NCBI GenBank assembly: GCA_025765615.1
Contig: JAIVFJ010000153.1
Location: 97,511-161,510 of the forward strand
Reading direction: 5' to 3'
Source: Zopfochytrium polystomum
Taxonomy: Eukaryota > Chytridiomycota > Chytridiomycetes > Chytridiales > Chytridiaceae
DNA length: 64,000 bases
Shown: in pieces, positions 23,556-35,200 of the stretch
Layout: each line of letters begins with the position of its first letter
Numbering within the stretch: position 1 is the first letter of the stretch
Position numbers and translations under genes: made by a program
The notes under the pieces: model-generated
Seen by the model: the letters and a program-made list of their open reading frames with translations, nothing else
Told to the model about the DNA's origin: nothing
Database searches by the model: none

Positions 23556-23780
23556 GTTATGGAGGGAGAGCCAGAAGGCGCTGTTTTTTTTCTCTTTGGG
23601 GCGACCTTGCACGAAAAAAAAAAAAAAAAAAAAAAAAAAAAGAAATATCAGTGTGTATGTCTGTGCGAGTGTTTAATGTGTGTGTGTGCGTGTGTGTGTG
23701 AATCGTGAAACATAGCTGTTGACAACGGCGCGAATAGCACAATTGGTCGGGGGCGAGCGCGCTCCGCAATCGTTCGAACG
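23556..23780. other. Spacer with poly-A and TG repeats
   Basis: A run of about 29 A at 23613-23641 and a TG microsatellite at about 23676-23700 lie between the PDI stop and the PPIL3 start region. The poly-A run is genomic simple sequence; no retrotransposon tail precedes it. Confidence 0.6.
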
Positions 23781-23891
23781 TTGGCGAGCAACATGCAGCC
23801 CTTGAGGTTGTTCTTGTTGCGGCTGCGGAGGACTTGTCAAAAGCAGATCATCGTCGCCGACTGCTCCCGCACTCCGACACCTCGACAGCTC

Positions 23892-25058
23892 ATGTCCGTG
23901 ACGCTGCACACCGACGTCGGCGACATCAAGATCGAGGTCTTTTGCGAGGGTAGGGTATCTTTCGAACCATGGGGGCAGGGAAGGCGTGCACTCGGCGGTC
24001 GCGAGCGGTGAAGGTCGGCGTACCCCTCGAAAGTGCCGATCGTGCGAGGCTGAGGGTTTGCAGATCTCTTGGACCGGACGCAAACGCTCGAACGCGAGTC
24101 GAGTCCCCACCCCCAACATGTTCTTCCTCCGACACCCCTTCTGTCCGCCTCTTCTTCTTCGTCTTGTTCTCATTCTTTTTCCGCCTCGTATTGACTTACA
24201 AACTCCTTCGCACGCGCCCAGCAACACCAAAAGCCGCAGAGGTAACGATTCAGCCCTCCTTTTTTTTCCAAGTTACGTTCTTTCGTTCTGGACAGGACAT
24301 GCCTGGGTTTGACTTAAGAAAACTCAACGAGGCACACACCACATGCAGAACTTTCTCGCCCTCTGCGCCAGCGGTTACTACAACGGATGCCTCTTCCACC
24401 GGAATATCAAGGGCTTCATGGTCCAGGTGCGGTGCTCAAGATCCAGACCGAGTGGGTGTTGGGGAGGGAAGGGATGAGAGTATGATCGGAGCGTTTGCAT
24501 TCCCGACGGCCAACCCGCTCACACAAAAAAAAAAAAAAAAAGACGGGCGATCCCACGGGGACAGGCAAAGGCGGTAACTCGATTTGGAATCGGAAATTTG
24601 AGGACGAAATCAAGGCGACGTTGAAGGTATCCTATCGTCAAACCGATCTCCCGCTTTGATTGGTCGTAACGCCCCGATTTCCATTTCGGCACTTTCCTTC
24701 CAGCACAACGCGCGCGGAATCGTCAGCATGGCGAATAAAGGCCCGGACACCAACCTGTCGCAGTTTTTCATCACGTACGCCAAGCAACCGCACCTGGACG
24801 CCAAGTACACGGTGTTTGGAAAGTGCGTTTGGGCCCTTCTTTTTTTTTGCGTTTGGGCCCTTCTTTTCTCTCTCGCTCTCGGCTTCCCTCCCCTCGAACG
24901 AAAACTAACCTCGGTGTGTACACCACAACGCCAGAGTCATTGACGGCATGGACGCGCTGGACGCGCTCGAAATCATCCCCGTCGACGGGTCCAATCGGCC
25001 CCTGCAGGACATCAAGATCCGGACGGTGACGATCCACGCGAATCCTCTGGCGGGCTGA
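23892..25058 (+). CDS. PPIL3: PPIL3-type cyclophilin (peptidyl-prolyl isomerase)
   Basis: Six exons (23892-23949, 24222-24241, 24349-24426, 24543-24626, 24704-24822, 24935-25058) give 160 residues, the usual PPIL3 length, with all phases consistent. The start [19 protein letters not shown] is near-identical in wording to animal PPIL3. Active-site residues of cyclophilins are visible in [15 protein letters not shown] (Arg, Phe, Met, Gln) and in [20 protein letters not shown]; the cyclosporin-contact Trp of CypA is His here, as in PPIL3. It ends [13 protein letters not shown]3 is found with spliceosomes in animals, so a role in pre-mRNA splicing is likely. In-frame ATGs at 23781 and 23793 would add an Arg/Leu-rich N-terminal extension; I choose 23892 because it is the family start. 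Confidence 0.93.
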
Positions 25059-25449
25059 GCCCACCCCCTTCTTTTTCCCCTGTCGGCGCCATCCTCACAC
25101 GCTCGCACGCTACTTCGCAGTCCCCCAAATGTTTGCTGTCCACCATTCTCGGACGCCCCACCCTTATGATTCCTCACGCCTAACCGCTCATTAATGCCAT
25201 TGGGAACGCGTTGTTGCAATTGAAGCACTTCCCCTTCTTTGTTAGCGGCGACTAAACTCACAATAGCAACAAAAAAAGGAGGAAAAATACACTCAAACAT
25301 GTAAATCCAAACACATTACCCCCCCCCCCCGGGACGAGCTTGCAATCGTTCAATACTCTGTGCCTCGTGCGTATCTACCGCAAGTTAGAGTGGTTCCATT
25401 AAGAAACTCTAACAGTGCGCGCCACCAAAAATTTGACCAGAAAATTAGG
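25059..25449. other. Intergenic region after PPIL3
   Basis: It contains a run of C (about 25319-25330) and no open frame with protein character. The boundary with the Copia remnant lies near 25450 but no LTR can be seen there. Confidence 0.5.
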
Positions 25450-27410
25450 GGACGGAAATGAAAGCGAAGTTTGCTCTCCCCCCGTTTCTTTCTTTCCCTT
25501 CTTCTTGCATTCCCGGAAATCACATACTGCTTGTTCTCGCTGAGTACGCTCACAGTCTTGTTGCATCCGTATGCGCTCGCTACAGCGCTCCTGTGGTGAT
25601 GGATTTTGGCTGTTCTGTTGATGGCACGAGCACAACCCGACTCCGCTCATTCAACCGTTCTTGCCAGTCAAATGCTCAGCGGGATAGCAAGCCCATCCCC
25701 AGGCTCCAAATACCCAGAGGCTTGCCAAGTCAGGTTTGATTTGAGTGAATAGCTCAATAGGTGTGAGAGAGAGTCCCTTTACAGGCAATCGATTACTCAC
25801 ATAAACAGCAGTGGCTAGTGCATGAGGCGACCACTTCTTATCCATCCAAGCATCAAGCAGGGCTGAGTGTGCTTGGTCCAACAAATTCCTGTTTGCAATT
25901 TCTGCTTTTCCATTCTGCTCATGCTCTTAAGTGATAGGAGCTTGCAGTTCAACTCCATTTTTTTTCATCTTGTCTGCAAACCACCCCAGGTAGAATTTTT
26001 TCGCATTGTCGCACCAATTAGCTTTCAGCATCCAGTCGCATGCTCACTCTGCGCATCGGAGCCACGGCATAAAATTGGACAGTATCTCCTCCCCTGACCA
26101 GCCCTTCATGGCAAAGGACAACCTTCAGATCAGAAAAGTCGTCTGTTAGGACTAGAGCCATCTCCTCGCCTTCAACACCTTGTGCCTTGATTGGTGTGAG
26201 ATCCATGTGGACCAGGTCAAGTAGATGCTGTGCTCTGGGGTTCTTGAATCGTTGAAATGGTAGGCGTGTAAGGTTTGCACACTGACACACATTGCATAGC
26301 GAGTCCGACTCCGGTGTAATGGGCTCAAATCCAACCACCATTCCAGCAAGCCGCTTTGCCGCATCCTGCGATGCATGGCACAGCCGGCGATGTTGGATGT
26401 CTGCTGTCAACAGAACCTTGCTTGTTGACTTTGAAGGTGTAGCATGCCTCCTAGCAGTTATCTGCATCTCCAGATTTCGTCCAACAAGTACTTCAGCATT
26501 CTTCGTCCGATAGGCAATGCGCTCCCCCTTCCCATGCAACTCAAGGCCAGCAAGGGTGAGAGGTGTGTGGGAAACTAGGTTGGCTGTGATGTTGGGGCAG
26601 TATCATACTCCCCGCAGTGTGACTTCCACTGTGTTTCCAGACAAAATTGTTGAGTCAAATACAACATTCCCCTCAGCAACAATCTTGAGTGCTTTTCTGT
26701 CTCCAATAGTAACCTCATCTGACATTTCCTTGTAGGTGCCTGGAACGAAGAAATGGGGGTCGTTTGTGAGGTGGTAGGATGCAACACTGTCATGGTACCA
26801 ACATCCTTGCTTGGTCCTCTTGACTTCACTGTGAAAGCATCGTGTGCATCTGATGCATTCACTTTGCTCTCAGCTTTGGTGAGTTCATCACCTCGCTTTG
26901 GTCCTTTTCTTGCTGCACCACTGCCTTTCGCAGGTGTCCAGGGCTTGCTGCAATTTAAGCAAGTCTGCTTTGGATGCAGTGAAAGCGGCGGATTTTGTCA
27001 ACTCCTTCTTTGATGCACCTCCAGGACTTTCTGCTGTGATCCGCTGAGCATGGTCATAGAGCTCACTCTCAACCTTGTGGCGTGTCAACTTCGTTGCATC
27101 AAGTGCATGTAGCGTCCCTACTACATTCTGCCATCGAGGCATATTGGGCATCACCATCAGCAGAATACAGACATATATCTTTTCCCAGTCAAGTGTCCCA
27201 GTGTCCTTGAGGCACTGAATGAGTGCTGAGACGGAACCAATGAAATCTTCAATGTTGGGACAATTGTTGTACTTTGTCGACAACAGTTGTTCCAAGTAGA
27301 GCATTTCCTTGACTTCCAAAAAAGTTGTGAATAGACGGTTGAAGTCAGGCCAGTTGTCTGTCAGCGCCTCAAACTCCGGCATATTTTTGTACTCCTTGTC
27401 TGTCATCGTG
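25450..27410 (-). mobile_element. Copia retrotransposon, broken 5' half (gag-protease-integrase)
   Basis: On the minus strand 27406-26888 encodes a Copia-type Gag (NMPEFEALTDNWPDFNRLF, LKDTGTLDWEKIY). 26860-26575 is the protease region in broken frames; the active-site wording reads HDSVASYHL, so the usual Gly of DSGAS is Val. 26539-26020 gives the gag-pre-integrase His/Cys finger (HRRLCHAS ... CNVCQC) and the start of the integrase core (LVHMDLTPI). A further integrase piece lies at 25884-25651 (AYVSNRLPVKGLS-type wording). Stops and shifts divide it, and reverse transcriptase and RNase H are absent. A LINE tail abuts its upstream side. Confidence 0.85.
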
Positions 27411-27455
27411 ATCTAGTAGCCGACCGAGTAGATTTTTCTTGTGTCAGGTTGCTCA

Positions 27456-27599
27456 TTTTTTTTTTTTTATTATTCCAGCACCAGAGGGCCAGGTGGGAAG
27501 AGAAAGCGCCATCAGTGGTGAACCATTGTTGACTTAGTCAAGGTATCACCTCAGCAAACCACCCCATGCACTTTGGACTTACAGGGTCGTCACGTATCT
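27456..27599 (-). mobile_element. LINE 3' UTR fragment
   Basis: A T run (27456-27468) is followed by the reverse complement of the LINE 3' UTR, matching 49080-49207 (TATTCCAGC, GGTATCACCTCAGCAAACC, GGACTTACAGGGTCGTCA). It stops at 27599, exactly where the R element begins. It is a short 5'-truncated LINE copy, or the residue of a longer one cut by R. Confidence 0.85.
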
Positions 27600-29046
27600 T
27601 GTGAGACTACACCGAGGTCTCAGTGATAAAGTCTAGGGATTTTATTCGCAAAAACAAGCATACCTGTCATAAAACTGCAAGGATCGGGACCCCTATTATT
27701 GCTCCCGGTTCTTTAGTTTCCAAGGCGTTATCAAAGTGTATTTGCGGCTAACCCGTCTTTATTGGGCCTGCTTTTACTACTTTTGTCTTAACAGTTTCCG
27801 TTGCGCCAGGGTTTTCTCAACATATTTTCTTTTTCAGTGACTAACGGAGACTGCCCGACTGCCTAGGGATGGGGTGCCTGACAGGCCGTACCCCAAGCCC
27901 GCCTAATTTATTATTTATTTTCGGCACTTGTACATACATGCATAGGGTTGGGGGGGACTTGGAGCATTTGTGGTGGATGCTCCAAGTCAGGGGGTTGACT
28001 TGTCAATTTTCTCTCTCTCTGTTTTTGGGCCATTTCTCTTCTTCCTTTTTTCTTCAATCTGATTTCTGTCCATTGGCACCAATACAGAGTCCCTTCAAAT
28101 CCATCTGGCTCGCAAAGGTGAGGGTAGTGAGAGATGGTACACACCCGGGTGTGTACATGGTCCCTTCGTGGGGCTCCTCTTAAGGGTCCGTGGTTGGGGA
28201 ACGCAGCTGGCCCCACCAGCAACTGTGTGACATTGCCGGCTCTCTGTTGGAGTGAGGATCCCTGGCGCTTGCCCGCCGCGATGACGGTGGTGGTGGTGGT
28301 GACGATGACAGCGTCGTTGTCCCCAACCTTCCCATCCCCGCGAGGGTGTTGGTGGCTGCGCCCAGTGCGGCCCCTGACACCTGAGAGTTCAATCTACAAG
28401 CGCTGCCTCGATCCTATTGCTGTGAGGGTGAGATGTGTGAGTACGAGTGCGATGCGATAAAGCCCGTTGGTCGAGTGATTGTGCCGACGCAGCCTGGCAG
28501 GGTGTGTGTACGATCGCAGGTGTTTCTGCATGCAAGTTCCCTGCTGGCGACCTTCTGACCCCTACATAGTCGACTCCCTTCTCTCTCTCCCCCCGTCGCT
28601 GGAGACGACGAGGGCTCCTGCAGCACTGTCCGCGACAAGGGGTGCTAGGTTGCACCCTGTCTGTCCCGTTGCTATTAACTGCTCCTGTTGTATTTGAGAT
28701 TAGGTTCCTGAGATAAAAACCCCCGTTTCCCTCTTCTCTCTCTTTATTCTGCGGTTGTGTTGAGCCCTCAGGAGTGCCCTTCCGTTTCCCCTCGCATCAG
28801 CCCACAGCCACGCAAGTAATGTGCTCCAGCACCAATCCCTCAGAGGATTGTCCCTCTGAATGTTCATTCTTTGTGTTTGAGACCCCTGTTAGACAGGTCA
28901 GTAGGGATACTTCGTGGACTAGGCAAGTAGTAGGGTTGAAACACCCCCTAGACAACAGCCCAATAAAGTTAGTTTTAGCCTATTATTTGCTTTCCCTCAC
29001 TCTAGGGCCCAGATCCCAGGGTCAAAGGAGTGAGTATAGTCTCACA
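27600..29046 (+). mobile_element. R element: 1,447 bp with 10-bp inverted ends, possible long LTR
   Basis: The element starts TGTGAGACTA (27600-27609) and ends TAGTCTCACA (29037-29046), a perfect inverted repeat with TG...CA ends. A TATA-like GATAAAAAC near 28711 and AATAAAG near 28969 sit in the right half, an order compatible with U3-R-U5 of an LTR. At least its last 860 bp recur in reverse orientation at 63142-64000. No long ORF is convincing; CT-rich and GGT/CCA triplet runs occur at 28280-28310. No target duplication is found (TATCT on the left, GGGGG on the right). A DNA transposon with short TIRs is the alternative. Confidence 0.6.
28137..28156. repeat. Perfect 20-bp palindrome
   Basis: The 20 bases from GTACACACCC to GGGTGTGTAC are their own reverse complement. 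They lie inside the R element. A dimeric binding site or a cruciform is possible; nothing else supports a function. Confidence 0.7.
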
Positions 29047-30300
29047 GGGGGGGGCTTCTGGTTTAAACTGCGCCTGTAATGCGGTGGGCGCGTTTAAGCA
29101 ACGAATTTTGAACGTATTTTTCACGACTGTGATGCTCGTGGACGAAAATCGGCGACAATAAAGCCAGGTGGCACCCGACTTTCAACCCGCTGCCAGACGA
29201 GGTCTCAATTTTGACGTTACCACTTAGTAACTCGACCCGAAAACTCACCATATTCAATGCGTGGATGGCGCGTTTGAAAGCTCTGCCAATTCCGCGTATG
29301 GATCTGCAAAAGTTAGCAGCTTTTAATTAGTAAAAGAAAATTAGAAAAAATCGCAAAGTTAATACGCGTTCAGAGGGAATCGATGCCCCAACATCGCAAC
29401 TCCACGGAGAAACTAGCTAGAGACCTTCGTGATAGTGCATTGGAAAGCCCTCGCTGAGCGCTGTTGAACGACATAGTTACGCTTTTGACACGCTCAAAAT
29501 CCACGGAGTTAGGTCCGGAAACCGACTTTTTGTAGAGGCCTTCGGCGGACCTGCTGTACCCCTACGCTTGTAGAGCTTGCTTTCGGCATCACGAATATAT
29601 ATTTTTCATTCGAAGTTAATATGTAGAATCAGGTGTTACAACCGGATTTCGATCAGCTAACTGTCGCTAAAGAGCGTACCCACCCCCACAGGCACGCTTA
29701 AAAGATGCTCTAAGCTGTTCTCTTACTATTCATGATCGAGAAGCTGCATGCTTGTTATGCATAACACGCTGAATTTCGAAAAATGCGGTTTTCTTAATTA
29801 AGCTGTATGTTTCCAGTAAATTCGCGGAAATACCCTAAACCTCGCGCTCCTCAGTGCTAAAAAGGTTAACAGTACCTTGCTCTTGCTATAGGAAAGGTTT
29901 TGGAGCGAGCTACGCTTGCCAACCATCTGTAACAAGCAAATTTACACTCACTGGTCTATAGAACTGAGTCGTGAGGACACCTGACCTAACCCTTGAGAGT
30001 AACGAGTGAATTTAGCAACTCCTCCTGGAAAAAGAGTTGGAAGCAACTCTTCGTAACCCTAATTCTCTGACACAAGCAGATAGAACTCGCCAAGCTCTAT
30101 CTGCCTATGGATGTTCATAATTTTCGGATTATTTTCCAGCTACTTGTTCTAATAGCGACTGTCACCACCATGTAGGGCATGGCGGGAACAAGCTACATTG
30201 ACTTGCTTGAAAAATTTTACAATATAAATTTTTACAAGAAAAAAAAAAAAGTTTTCACAACAGACACCCTCCCGTCTGCACCCGTTCCCGACTCCCCGCG
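29047..30300. other. No gene seen; possible leader of the R-associated element
   Basis: About 1.25 kb of AT-leaning sequence without a useful ORF, recognisable repeat or RNA gene. If R is a 5' LTR, this would be the untranslated leader before the ORF at 30301, but no primer-binding site starting TGG follows the LTR end. Confidence 0.4.
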
Positions 30301-31206
30301 ATGACGAAGAACAAAGGCAAACAGCCCGCTGCTGACGCCCGGGGCCCCCAGGGCGGCAGATCTCCTGGTTAGTTTTCGCTGGATCCCTCCTGCATTGATG
30401 CTTGCTTAATGCATCCGCTTTAGGAACTGCTCTTTCCGAACGCCTTCCTGAGACCAACAGTACCCCGTCAGGCTCTGTGATCGCGTCTGCTTCCCTGGCT
30501 GCTCCCACCGCGGCTCCCCAACTGACCACTGAAAATGTGTCACCCACCTCTTTTGCGACAGCTGGGACCCTGACGCGTCAGTCGACCGCTCCTGAGGGGC
30601 GCAGCACTACAGTTGTACCGACTATCCCTCCAGCCCACAGACTCGTTTATTGGAGCGAACCTCGCTGTCACACCTGTTCGATTTACGCGTGCCGAAGTTC
30701 ACCAACAGCTCCAACAACGAGGAGCAGTTGCAAACAACCGTGCTGTTAATCAGCAGTACTGCAGCCTTCAGCAGCGTGCTGCCGAATACGCCCGTGTAGC
30801 AACGGAGATGGGAGTTCGTCGCGACCTGGAACGCGAGGAGCAACGCGAACGCGCCCAACGCGCCTCCACTCGTGCAGCTGCCCGTCAAGTCGCAACTCCT
30901 GCCGCTCCCCCTGCTCCAGTTGTGCCTGTCGCAGCGGCTCCGACCTCTGTCGTCCCTGCTGCCGTCCCAACAGCAGTGAATGCCCCTGGCACCACTCCCA
31001 TCGCTGAGATTTCTCCCAATCGAGTCATCACTGGCGACCTTGAACGCCTCGTAGTACAAACGGCAACCGTACCACCCTGTCCTGGACTAGCCGCTATCTC
31101 CCGTCCAATTGCAGATGGATTTGTCCAGCTTAACACCAAGCTGCAGGGAATCGAGGAATTCAAAGCTCTTGCCCAACATTTGCGTGTGAGCCTGACAAGG
31201 ACTTAG
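30301..31206 (+). pseudogene. Gag-like or hypothetical protein, frameshifted
   Basis: An ATG at 30301 opens MTKNKGKQPAADARGPQGG; a GT...AG interval of about 53 bp (30369-30421) can be removed to continue with TALSERLPETN. Near 30610-30650 the reading passes to another frame, VRFTRAEVHQQLQQRGAVA, then a helical Arg/Glu/Gln-rich stretch, an Ala/Pro/Val-rich linker and a C-terminal helix to a stop at 31206. I do not recognise a domain. Position downstream of the LTR-like R element and upstream of Copia sequence suggests a retroelement Gag; this is inference. The apparent frameshift may mark decay or a missed intron. Confidence 0.4.
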
Positions 31207-31248
31207 ACGATAACAATATCCAGTCAGTCTACGAGTCTGACGCTGACA

Positions 31249-33223
31249 ATGAAGACAGACTCCTCTACGCCTTCAACAGCAACTCCAACTCGATCAAAGT
31301 ATCCGCTGACGCACGAGGAGGCCATGGCATCGCCTCATGCAGAGCAGTGGAAGGAGGCTGAAGAGTACAAGCCGGATATGCTTTGCAAGATGGGAGTCTT
31401 TGTAGAGTCAGCAGCTCCGCCTGACACCAACATTGTCAGCTGCAAGTGGGTCTACAAGCTCAAGTTCAAACCGGACAGCACCATTGAGTGGTTCTGTGCT
31501 CGACTGGTTGCTCGTTGATTCACCCAGCAGCCCAGCGTTGACTTCACCCTCACCTATCAGGACAGACTTGGTATCGGCGTCTAGCCCTCCACCTTCGGTC
31601 AAAAGGCTATGCTCAGAGCCGGGCAGACCCCTGCCTCTCCTGGCACTGGACCAAGTACAGGCTCTGCTTCATTCTGGCATACGTCGACAACCTTCCACTC
31701 ATTGGCCACACTGCTGCCATCAAGGAGGCTGTCGCAGACCTCAAGATGGAGTCAAGCTTCGAGAGCTGGGAAAGCTCAGCTACATTCTCTCAATGGAAGT
31801 CATTCGTGGTTCAAACTTCACAATTCTCCATCAGACTAACTCCCTCCGGAACTTCCTCTCACACTTTGAGGCTAAGCACAGATCTGTGACGCCTCGCAAC
31901 GCACCACTCAAGGTAACAGCCAAGCTCACCCCTCGCGACTGGCACTCCACCGACACAAGTGAGGAGAGCGTTGACAGCACTGAGTACCTCCATGTGATTG
32001 GCAGCCTCAACTACTCCACAACGTCAACAAGACCAGACCTGGCACTCAGTGTCAGCTTGCTTGGTTCCTTTGCTCAAGGCCTGTGCATCCGGCACTGGCA
32101 CGAGCTACTCGACGTTGTGGGGTATGTCAAGGCCACCTCCACAGTTGGACTTTGCTACAGCTCAGACACGAACAACCAAGTTGTTGGCTATGCTGATGCA
32201 TTGTACAACTCCCGCCACGACTCGCTCACAGATAGCATACCTGGTGCTATTAGCAGGGGGAGCCATAGCATGGAAATCAACAAGATCAGCTACTGTCCCA
32301 ACCTCATCCACAGCCGCAGAGTACATTGCACTCAGTGAGCTTGGTTGGGAACTTGAGGCCATCAACAACCTCCACCTATCAATCCAGCATCCCCTCAAGC
32401 TACCAATCATTGCCTATGACGACAACACACCATTGATCCACATGACAGTTAACGACCTTCACACCAATTGTTCCAAGCACATCCGCCTTCAGTACCACCA
32501 CATTTGGTCACTTGTTGAGGAAGGACTCGTGCAAGTTGAGTATGTCTACTCGATGGACCAGCTTGCAGACCTCCTCACCAAGCCACATGGACGTGACATG
32601 GTCTATGAGGGCCAGACTCTACTTGGACTGGTTGACTCAACTGAGAAACCAAATTGATACCTGCAACGTCACAAGAAAATCCTAGAGACAAGATCAAAAC
32701 GACGTGAGGAACATATGCAACAAAAGAGTATCAAGAAGAAGGAACGGAAGAACTTGGACCACGCTGTGGCATGGGAGGCACAGCTGGCGCGCGAAGGGAA
32801 ATCAGCAGGTTAGGCCCAACAGGGAGGGGGAGGGCACTGGACAAACTTTTCTTTACCTTTTGCCTTATTCGGCTCTTCATGTATTTTCTATTCCTACCCT
32901 TCTGAAGTTCACTCCTCAGCAGTATTTTCCCAGATACTTTCATTTCCTTTCCCTGCCACAGTTTTCCCAGATTGGCCAATTGATTTGTGTTTTTCATCCG
33001 AGCAGGGGCTTCAAGCACTCTTCCCCAGTTTCTTACCTCTGGAGGGTTTTGTTTGAAGTCTAGGAAGGGCATGTGTGCAAGGGGGAGTGTTGGAATATGC
33101 CCCTGCGTGAAAAGAAGAAAAAAAAAAAAAGATAAGTTGATCACATACTTGACTTGTCACACCATCCTGCTTACACGACCACAACCGCAACCCAATCTCC
33201 CTCCACCGACTCGGATTTCAACA
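31249..33223 (+). mobile_element. Copia retrotransposon, 3' half (RT part, RNase H, 3' LTR)
   Basis: 31290-31520 is the start of the Copia reverse transcriptase domain (HEEAMASPHAEQWKEA, VSCKWVYKLKFKPD) ending in a stop. Frame changes follow; 31745-32338 and 32270-32657 give the RT end and the RNase H region (SLNYSTTSTRPDLALSVSLL, TSSTAAEYIALSELGWELEA, MDQLADLLTKPHGRD). A 430-bp 3' UTR ends in the polypurine tract AAGGGGGAG directly before the LTR (33088-33223, TGTTGGAATATGCC to TTTCAACA). The catalytic RT core around the YVDD box is lost or scrambled. Confidence 0.85.
33088..33223 (+). mobile_element. Copia 3' LTR, 136 bp
   Basis: TG...CA ends, preceded by the polypurine tract of the element above. 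It contains a poly-A run at about 33118-33131 and ends TTTCAACA. Only three bases (GCT) separate it from a second LTR. Confidence 0.75.
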
Positions 33224-33226
33224 GCT

Positions 33227-33340
33227 TGTTGGAATATGCCCTCGTGAGAGAAAATACAAGAATCAATTCGAAGAAAAAAACCTCGTTTTTTTGACTTGTC
33301 GCTGCAATCTAACTCGCGCTCCCGAGTCCAGATCTCAACA
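33227..33340 (+). mobile_element. Second Copia-type LTR, 114 bp
   Basis: It opens with the same TGTTGGAATATGCCC as its neighbour and ends ATCTCAACA, with GACTTGTC shared inside, but the middle is divergent and 22 bp shorter. It is probably the 5' LTR of the element whose Gag starts at 34518, placed head to tail with the upstream Copia element. Confidence 0.65.
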
Positions 33341-34517
33341 CCTTACAAGGGAGAGTTCTCCACCCTGAAGCGATCAAGAAAAAAGAGGTGATCCAAAGCA
33401 ATCAGTCGATCGAGCGAAAGTCCATCGTGGGATCGAACCAACACCATCTACCATGTCGACAGTGATCAGTCGTCTTCACCAGTCAGCTATACACCCACTG
33501 TCAGCATTCACATTCGCCACCGAGTTTAATCCAACGATTTCTGAGTGATCAACCCACCGCTCCAGTCAAGTGCCCAGTGGATCACTCCCTCTGACAAGTC
33601 ACCCAACAAACTCTTTTTCCCTTTCCTCAACCATTTTGCCCATCCTGTCCCTGATATCACTCACCCACAAAACCACTTTGTTTGTTATCTCTGTTGCAAC
33701 AATTTGTTAGTTTTGGGTCTTTTGGTGTAAGCAGTGTGCAGGAGCTTTGACCTGATACTGCTCTGCAAGTGATGGTCCTTGTAACAGTTTTGTATAAAGA
33801 CAAACACAAGACTGACAGAAGTCAAGATCAACCTCCCACCACCACCACCTTCAGTAGTGTACTACCTCCATCTCCACAGCAGCACAACGCAAAGACAATC
33901 CAGCCCAACGAATTCTTTCATACAAAACTGTTACCCATCCCAATCACCTCCCCCTTGGTTTCAACAAGATCCAATCAGTAGAAGGGGTTGTACGCATTTC
34001 TGATCTGCCAACTTTGTGGACCAATCACGGGCGCTACAGACATTGTACAGCAATTTCGTTACTATCATTGGAAAGCTCTCAATCTCCTCTTTCCAACAAA
34101 CCCTCCTGATCCTGGATCTGACGCTCCTACATTGTGTATACCGCCTCTGAAGTTGGCAATTACTTTTCCAACTTCAATCTCAATTTGCTCGCTTCCCAGA
34201 CCTCCCCGAGCCAATCCCAAGCTATCATTGAAAAGGCCTGCTTCTGGACTACACGACTGTCTTTGGCAGAATCCCAAAATCACTCTCCTTTATGATAAGC
34301 GACGCTTTTTCCATTCAGCGTCACCAGATTACCTCTAACCCTCACCATTAATTTTTGATTTTTTGTCCCCAATTGGAGACAACGACCACCCCCTACCTGA
34401 CAAACACCAAGCTAACAAACCAACTTTTCATCCGCTGCAACACCACCTTCACAACACACCCAAAATCCAACAAAATCCTTTCAAACTTGGCACACATAAT
34501 CATCCTGAGAAAACAGC
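33341..34517. other. Leader region between Copia LTR and gag, no gene seen
   Basis: About 1.2 kb without a protein-like ORF. It is compatible with a long untranslated leader of the Copia element starting at 33227. No canonical Copia primer-binding site (TGGTATCAGAGC-like) follows the LTR. Confidence 0.45.
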
Positions 34518-34835
34518 ATGACTACTGACTCAACTAAGTATGTTGCCAAGTCCTTCAGCGTCTTGGAGGGACCAGAGAATTTTGGTGACTGGTTGGAGGA
34601 TCTTTCAGCAGAACTCTCCAACAAAAACGTTGACTTACTCCACTGCATTGACACAAGTCACATTAATGCAGAGCAGAATGAGGGAGTTGATCCACTCGAC
34701 CTCTGCAACACTGCAACCTGTCTCATCAGAGATGGACCATTCCAAGGACAGAGATTCCAATTGGTGCCTCCGCCTGGTGGACAAGAGAAAGTAACTTGGT
34801 TTCCTGGTGCACAGAACCAGAATGCACATTGCTGA
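34518..34835 (+). pseudogene. Copia gag fragment
   Basis: The ORF MTTDSTKYVAKSFSVLEGPENF...GDWLEDLSAEL has the opening of Copia Gag proteins (a variable N-terminus, then L-x-G-P-E-N-F-x-x-W). It is about 100 residues, against 250-400 for a full Gag, and is cut where the Tc1-like fragment begins. Confidence 0.6.
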
Positions 34836-34839
34836 TCAG

Positions 34840-35200
34840 CAACTTCATTCCAATCAAGCAATCAAGTGCCCATAGTATCGTACATCGTTTTGACAAGACA
34901 GGAAGCCTGGTGGATCTCCCGCACAGCGGACAGCCAAAAAAGCTCTCAGTCTACGATCTAAGATATCTGGCTCAGGCAACAAAAGGCTGTGCAGAGAATC
35001 GTCACCGTTCGTTACAGGACATCTCAAACATCGTGAATTCAGCCTGATCTTCTCCAGTTTCAACCAGAACCATTCGGAAGTACTTGCACCAGCTTGGAAT
35101 TCACAGCTGTATTTCAAAGAAGAGGCCTTTTTTGTTTCTGAAGCATCGAGCAAGACGCCTGGCATTTGCTAGCAAGAATTGCGAGCCTCTGGATGCGTAA
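34840..35200 (+). pseudogene. Tc1/mariner transposase N-terminal fragment
   Basis: IVHRFDKTGSLVDLPHSGQPKKL is the linker between the two helix-turn-helix units of Tc1 transposases; it is followed by DLRYLAQATKG, a stop at 35047, and VSTRTIRKYLHQLGIHS with KKRPFLFLKHRARRLAFA. Only the DNA-binding half is present; the DDE/D catalytic domain is missing. Confidence 0.85.

Noticed and set aside
23613..23641. Long poly-A as a possible retrotransposon tail
   Set aside because: No LINE 3' UTR precedes it and no target duplication is seen; it looks like simple sequence in a short intergenic region.
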